The notes beneath the pieces are model-generated. The model did no database searches. It worked only from the letters and a program-made list of their open reading frames with translations, and was not told where the DNA came from. From assembly GCA_947471745.1 (NCBI GenBank), contig CANJKZ010000820.1, positions 131,501 through 195,500 on the forward strand: 64,000 nt of DNA, given 5' to 3'. How positions within the stretch are numbered: the first letter of the stretch is position 1; every line of letters starts with the position of its first letter. The position numbers and the translations under genes are program-made. The DNA is from Closterium sp. Naga37s-1. Its lineage: Eukaryota > Streptophyta > Zygnematophyceae > Desmidiales > Closteriaceae. Positions 58,099 through 64,000 of the stretch are shown in pieces.

Positions 58099-59870
58099 CA
58101 CGTGGCACTGTGACGATTTGAAAGGGCAGGCGATGGTAGCACACAGCACTAGAGCGGTGAGCTAGCAGGCAAGGGGACGAGGTAAGGAAGGGGCGCGGGC
58201 ATTCTACTCTACCCCCTACGACTCTAGTTTGAGCTCAAGCCACCATAGTGCCATGCGCTACCATCGTCAAAACGCCGCTCATCTCTCTCTCGACTTTTGA
58301 TCGCTCGCATTCGAAAGTGACCTCGTTTGTTTCGAGCATGCGGTGACGAAAGAATGCGGTACAACAGTGGGCAATCATAAAGACGAAGCAGAAGCGGCAA
58401 GGATGGCAAGGGCGAAGGGAGAAAGAACTTAGTCGTATGGGGTTGTTTGCAAGACAGTGGCGACAGACTTCCAGGAGGCTCGCACACCGCTGTGACTGCC
58501 TGCCGTGCGTCATCCCACCGCCCTCCCTCTCCGCACCACGCTGCCACAGCCCTGTGCGAGAGAGGGAAATCTTAGGAGAAGGAAGGGAGCGAGTATGAGA
58601 GAGGAGAGAAGGCAGAAGGGGGCAGGAATTGTAGAAAGTTTGTCTAATATAAGCATGGGCGCAATTGAAACGAAACGGAGGCATATTACTGTGAGAGTAA
58701 AAGCTGGAAGTTAAACAACAGGTGGCACCGTGAAAGGGTAGGCGATGGTAGCTCATGTCACTAGGTTGGCGAGCTAGCAGGCAAGTGGGACACGCAAACG
58801 TTTTTAATACCTTCATGCGAAGGCGGCGTTTTGGTTCGAAGCATGCTTAAAAAGAGAGGCTGGGCAAATATGAACACGAATTACAATGTAAAGCGGCGGT
58901 AAGGATGGCAAGGGTTGAGGAGGGAACTTAGCGGGATTCTGAAGCTGCTCGTCGCCTTGTCAATGCCAGCCGCAGCCCTCCCAGCAGCGACACTCCCGGC
59001 AGCAACACTCCCAGCAGCAGCACTCAAGGTCGCTGGGCGCGTGAGGGAGCGACGTGGTCAGCAGGGCATGCAGGAGGCACGCACGCCGCCGTGACTGCCT
59101 GCCGTGCGTCATCCCACCGCCCTCCCTCCCCGCATCACGCTGCCGCAGCCCTGTGCGAGAGGGGGAAAGTTTCGGAGAGGGAAGGGAGCGAGTGGGAGAG
59201 AGGAGAGAAGGCAGAAGGGGGCAGGAATTGAAGAAGTTTGTCTAATATAAGCATGGGCGTGATTGTCAAATTGTAAAGCGGCAGGGATAACGGCAGGAAA
59301 ACAAAACGGAGGCATAATACTGTGAGAGAGAGTAAAAGCTGGAAGTTAAACAACAGTGGCACAGTGAAAGGGTAGGCGATGGTAGCTCATGGCACTAGGT
59401 TGGCGAGCTAGCAGGCAAGGGGGACGAGACGCGGGCGTGAGTGTGAGTGCATTCTAACCCTCTAGGACTCTAGTGTGAGCTCAAGCCGCCCCAGTGCCAT
59501 GTGCTACCATCGCCACACGCCGCCCATGTCCCTCAGTCAACTTTTAATCCCTCCCAAGAAAAAGCAACGTTTTTGTTTCGGGCAAGATTCGATAAGCGAA
59601 AAAAGAAAGGAGAACAAGCAGGAAGAAGACAGGGTATGAGGAACTCTTGACGAGCAGTCGCATGAGGAGCAGAGGGATCTTGACACTGCCAGCAACAGCC
59701 CTCCCTGCAGTAGTCCAGCAACTCGGCAGCAGTGATCAGCACGGCCAGCCCAGGCCGTGCGTCATCCCACCGCTCGCCTCTCCCGCTCACCACGCTGCTC
59801 CCACTGCTCCTCCTGGCTCCCTGCTGCTGCCCTGCCGCCTTGTAGGTGCGCTAATAGAGGGATGCAGGTA
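58099..59870. repeat. Three diverged tandem copies of a 0.6-kb segment
   Basis: Landmarks recur at about 58099, 58714 and 59349 (aaagggtaggcgatggtagc), spaced 615 and 635 bp. cgtgcgtcatcccaccg recurs at 58504, 59104 and 59757. Copies 1 and 2 share about 150 bp near 58508-58660 and 59108-59256. Copies 1 and 3 share an extra part (gactctagtttgagctcaag type) that copy 2 lacks. A minus-strand segment reading RWDDARQAVTA follows an acceptor-like ctctctcgcacag in two copies, but no gene could be built. Confidence 0.75.
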
Positions 59871-59957
59871 GGAAGAGATGAGAAGAGGGACACACCTTAA
59901 CGGAGCAGAGAGTTGAGGTGAGAAGACAAGTGATATGATAAGCAGGGGGTACGTACG

Positions 59958-60045
59958 CAAGTGGCGGAAGGAAAAAACGGCATGCATGCATGCAACATAG
60001 AACGGCAAGCATGCATGCAACAAAAAACGGCAAGCATGCATGCAG
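59958..60045. repeat. Short tandem repeat (gcatgcatgcaac...acggcaa)
   Basis: Three units of about 27-30 bp containing the alternating gcatgcatgca motif. Lies upstream of nothing recognised; the stretch 60046-60355 shows no other feature apart from a run of 14 C near 60336. Confidence 0.7.
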
Positions 60046-60355
60046 TGAATGGTGAGCAGAGCGGAACGACAAGTGAGTGGTCGGGGAGGGGTGGGAGGGG
60101 AAGGCGCATGGAGACGGTGGGGCCAAGGGCAGCATGGCAGCGAGCAAAGGCAGCGAGGGGGGACTGGGGAAGAGAGAGACGCGAGCATGGCATGAATGCA
60201 CTGCTACTCTATGCTACACCCACTCTCTCTCAAATGGTCCTTTGTATTAATTCGGCAAGGGGTACAGACATGCAATTTGACTCGTGGTTCCCTTATACCT
60301 TCCGACCCATCGACCCATCCCTCTGACCCTCCCCCCCCCCCCCCTTAGTGCCCCT

Positions 60356-63300
60356 CTAACCCTCCAGCGTGTGGAGGATGTCCCCTAGGTGCAGCGGCCA
60401 TGGGTCCGCTGCCATCTGGGGGTGCGCTGCCTCAATCCCCGCCCTGGCCTTGGTGTGCAGGGCATTCGCTTGGGAGCGCTGGAGGGCCACTGACCAGCGT
60501 TGGCTGAAGTGGCAGGCCATCTTCTTGGCCGATTTGGCCAAGGGGTTGGCCCTGAACCAGTTCCTAGCCGCTGCTGTGGCCAGCAGCTTAAGGAACGCTG
60601 TCGTGGGGGGCGCGTTTGCCCCGTATGTCTCGACGGCCAGGGCGCAGAACACCACGTGTTCGGTGTGCCTGTAGTAGTCCCTCTCCTTCCGCCTCTGAGC
60701 CTCCCTTGCAGCCCAGCCTGGGGGTTTGCGGGCTGTGGGGTCCCGGTTCTGTAGCACGGGGTCGGTGATAGTCGTGTCTGTGATCCAGGTCTCTCCACTG
60801 TCTGGGTCACGCACGATCACATCGGCCTTCTTCGGGTCATCCGGTGGTGAGTACATTGCATTCTCCAGGTATACCACCAGCTGCGCCTCCCTCGCCATTT
60901 TTGCCACGGCAAAGGCCAGTTGGTTGTGTGTGCGCGTTCTGTCCGGGCCTGTGCTGCAGCGGAGTAGGTGGTTGGGTAGGCTGCAGTCGGCCACGAGCTC
61001 TCCACACTCGCACACGGTAGGTACGTTCTGTCGGATGCCCATGCGGAAGGCCAGGGCTGTTCGGAATTGCCCTGGTGAGAAGCAGAGGTCTGGGGTCAGG
61101 GATAGGGCTTGCAGCCATGCTCCCGCTCCCTCGCCTCTCAGGCTGACGAGGCGGAGCGTGTGGCCCATCTCGGGGGCTGACCTGATTGAGCGTGATTCCT
61201 CTGTCAGGGTGTCGGCCTTTGCCGCGTGCACTTCCTGAGAGAGGGCCCGCTGCAGCTGGTCTTGGGACGGGGTTTCTTGCTCCTCACGGAGGTATTGCAG
61301 CGCCAGCGGCGGCAGTCGTCCCTCCATGTCTTGGATGGTGACTGAGTGTGCCGCAGACGGCTGCAGGGCGTTGCTGTTGCTCCCTAGCGTCGCGGTTGCT
61401 GGCAGGTCGAGTGAGCGGAGCAGGCGTAGTGCCTCTGTCGTTGAGGCCAGGTAGGCTGGTGCTGCTTCTGTTGTGGGATCCGTGAGGCCCAGTCCACCTA
61501 GGGCCACTGGGAGGGTTGCTTGGCGGATGAGAAAATTGAACTCGGCTTCGCGGCGGGGTGGTTGGATGCTGGCGGCAGTCAGGGCGGTGTTGAGCAGTTC
61601 GGCGCACCACGCGTGCCATTCCGAGAGGGGAAGGACATCCGCTGGGGTGGTGCGCAGCAAGTAGCCGATTCTGCGGCTGATGCAGCGGGACAGGAGCAAG
61701 AGGGCATGCTGTGGATGGATGGATGCTAGGGAGCCCAGGGGTGCCGCCACGTCTGTCAGAGTACTGCGGACCAGGTCAGCGCAGAAGCGCTGTGACCCCA
61801 CGGGACTTCCCAACACCCGTACCCCCTCGTGGGTGAGTGGGAGGCCCTCGGGGAGCTCGTCACCCTCAAGCGGCGTCGTGGACCACGCCGACGATTTTCT
61901 GAGGTTGCAGGTGAGGCCATCCTGTGCGAGCAGCGGCTTCAGCAACTTAAGCGCGCCGAGCGTTGCTGTCGCCGGTCCGATCATGGAGATGTCATCTGCG
62001 TATGCTAGGATCGTGACTTCTGGGTGCTCTGCTGCTGTGCGTCTGAGGTGCTGCTGGATTGATGCCGCGAACAGCAGGGGTCCGAGGGGGTCCCCATGCC
62101 TCACCCCCCTTCCGCTGGTAAGTGCCGTCGTGCTCAAGCGGGGATCGGTCAGCAGCTGAGAAGGCGTTGCGTAGAAGGAGCGGGTGAAAGGTATGAGCGG
62201 TGCTAGCGGGGTGTTGGCGAGTGCGTTGAAGAGCGCTTTCCTCTCTACGGAGTTGAAAGCGTTTTCAATGTCGAGTTGGAGGACTAGGCTGGAAGGTTGT
62301 GAAGTGGTGAGGTCTCTGACTGCATGTATAACGAACTCAGCTCCGCCTGGGACTGCCACACCGAATTGTTGGGGTAAGAAAAATCGCCTTGTTTCTCCTT
62401 GCAGTTCCGAGAGTGCCACCTTTGCTGCCAACCGGAGTAGGGATTCCCCTATTGCGATAGGGCGTACCCCCCCCCCTGGTTTCGCAAAGGCGATGAGGCG
62501 GGATGGCGAGAGTAGTGCTGCAACCTCGGTGGAAAGATTCGTGGAGAGAAGATGTGTTACGGCGGAGTGTAGGTGCCCCAGCACTTCGATGTTGCTTAGG
62601 GCTGGGTCGCGGTAGTGTTCAAATGTTGACCCGGATGGACCAGCCCCAACTCCGTTGGGGCAATCCCCAAGGACGTCTGAGAAACTTTCCGCGGTGCACG
62701 AAAATTGCGTGGGTGTTGTGTAGGTGTGGACCCAGTCGGGCAGCTCAACTTGGGGTTGGGGATGTTTCAATTCCAACTGCTGCAATGTTGCGATCGTCGC
62801 AGGGGCCGCTGGCGAGGGTGAAAGGGCTGCCAACGCTTTTCGCAAGTTACCCCGTTTCACCAACCCCTCCACACGTGAGCAGATTCCCAGGGGGTCGTTT
62901 TGGTGCTGAGGTGGCTCAGCTTGGTGCAGGGACCCCACGTAGTCACTGTAGAGCTGGTTCCAGTGGCCACATCTGAATAGGTGCATCTGCTCTCGCAGCA
63001 CCTTCCACTTAGAGCTGGACCTCCTGCTAAGTCGTAAGGTGAGACGTGGCAGGAACATGAGGACCCGCCACGCTCCCGCGCAGTTGGGCAGTTTGGAGAT
63101 CCGTAAGAGGGCGGCCAGCATACAGGTGGAGTAGTCGCTTAGTATCTGCGGCGGCAGGCGGCGGACGATAGGCAGGTGGGTGGTTGACGTTAGGGTTGAA
63201 GAGTCCCAGCTCGTCGCGATCTCAAAGAGATCCTCCCTCGATGCCAGCTGGGACGCTGACAGGGCTTGGTCCGGAGGGGGTTGGGGTCTGCGGTTCTGTC

Positions 63301-64000
63301 GGCGTCTAGAATCCCTCTCCTGCTGCTGCGCCTGGTCCTCCCCCGCTTCCGCGAGAGGTGAGTCGAGGTTGTCGGGTTGCCTCAGATCTGACGGTACATA
63401 TTCGCCGCCGCTCCCTTCTGCGTTTGTATCACCGATTCTCATTGCTTGCGCTGTCGTTCCCCCTCTCCTCCCGCGTCTAGCAAACGACTGGCGCGTGACT
63501 CGTTCCGCCGGCTCCCCCAACCAGATTGGGCTCGGTAGTTGGCGCGGATTCCCCCTCACCGCTTGGCCTGCACTCCGCTGTCCTCCGCGCGCTCCTCGAC
63601 CCCCGCCTCTCCCCCGCGTGCTTCCCCGTCCGCTCCTCGGAGTGGCTGCCACAGGTGCCGCCTGTTGCGCCTGGGAGATCGGCATCGTCGGCTCCTCTTG
63701 TGGCAGTGGAGCGCCCTGAGCGCTCGCTGATGGATTTCCTCGGCGCTCTGGGCCGCGACTGCACCGCGGAGAGCGATCCCGCTCCTCGTCCGCTTCCTCC
63801 TGCACGCCCTGCTGCGAGCGTACCTGTTGCTCCACCGGCGTCCGCTGATCAGATCCGCCGCCGCTTCGAGGACCAGCAGCGCGAGCTGGCTCGGCGCGCG
63901 GGCAGGTCCTTGTCACCGCCGGAGCCCCTGCGCTCGGGGGCCGTCTTGCGCTCCGGCGCAGAGGCTGTGGCGCACCAGGAGCGTTCGCCTCGCCGTCGCT
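60356..64000 (-). mobile_element. Non-LTR (LINE-type) retrotransposon open reading frame, continues past right edge
   Basis: The frame is open from the right window edge (no stop before position 64000) to a stop at 60356, at least 1214 codons, so the 5' end is missing only because the window ends. The N-terminal part is Arg/Gly/Gln-rich and disordered. The reverse transcriptase shows RPIAIGESLLRLAAKVALSE, motif A LVLQLDIENAFNSVERKALF, motif B GVRHGDPLGPLLFA and the catalytic ILAYADDISM. After the thumb region there is a zinc-knuckle-like CECGELVADCSLPNHLLRC and then DDPKKADVIVRDPDSGETWI with ITDTTITDP. This resembles the restriction-like endonuclease arrangement of R2/NeSL-type elements. No apurinic-type endonuclease was seen in the visible part. 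The frame is uninterrupted, suggesting a young or recently active copy. The 3' end of the element was not located. Confidence 0.88.

Overview
The window looks like nuclear DNA from a streptophyte (charophyte alga or early-diverging land plant). A class II LOB-domain gene is restricted to streptophytes. The ABCB28-like plastid half-transporter and the stand-alone LON-domain protein have clear plant counterparts. Genes are GC-rich with many short GT-AG introns, and intergenic DNA is dominated by minisatellites. A zygnematophycean alga such as Closterium would fit, but the species is inference.

Layout: (1) 1-1526, minus: 5' part of a SCAI/DUF3550 gene running off the left edge. (2) 3880-9406, minus: ABCB28-like ABC transporter, 11 exons in phase. 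(3) 9.4-15.6 kb: no gene; a 2-kb CT-rich minisatellite, purine-rich tracts, 21-bp and 22-bp satellites, bracketed by inverted copies of a small palindromic element. (4) 15749-19046 MutY, 20141-23185 GAF/PAS protein, 24058-26275 pectate lyase, all plus. (5) 26903-45373, minus: LON-domain protein, KDEL-terminated protein disulfide isomerase and complete importin-5. (6) 45.4-49.8 kb: AT-richer island with a Harbinger/Tourist-like MITE beside a 1.6-kb imperfect inverted repeat containing CCCTAAAC hairpins. (7) 49805-51643: single-exon LBD gene with polyglutamine tracts. (8) 52-60 kb: composite satellites, including about 120 copies of a 27-bp unit. (9) 60356 to the right edge, minus: open reading frame of a non-LTR retrotransposon.

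The most unusual signal lies inside the genes. At least eleven exon ends have a second, partial copy, usually carrying the splice junction (3' or 5' splice site), placed in the neighbouring intron 110-150 bp away. This occurs in SCAI, ABCB28, PDI and importin-5. In addition, tandem minisatellites in SCAI, ABCB28 and importin-5 begin at a 5' splice site, and a 1.4-kb 9-bp array in the LON gene ends at a 3' splice site. Together these suggest a genome-wide process that duplicates exon/intron junctions.

Exon models were built by eye from GT-AG sites, reading phase and remembered homologues. Six of the seven complete multi-exon genes close in phase with no forced junction; the exception is PDI exon 4. 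The protein genes are unrelated housekeeping functions (DNA repair, nuclear import, ER folding, plastid transport, wall modification) and are not an operon or pathway.
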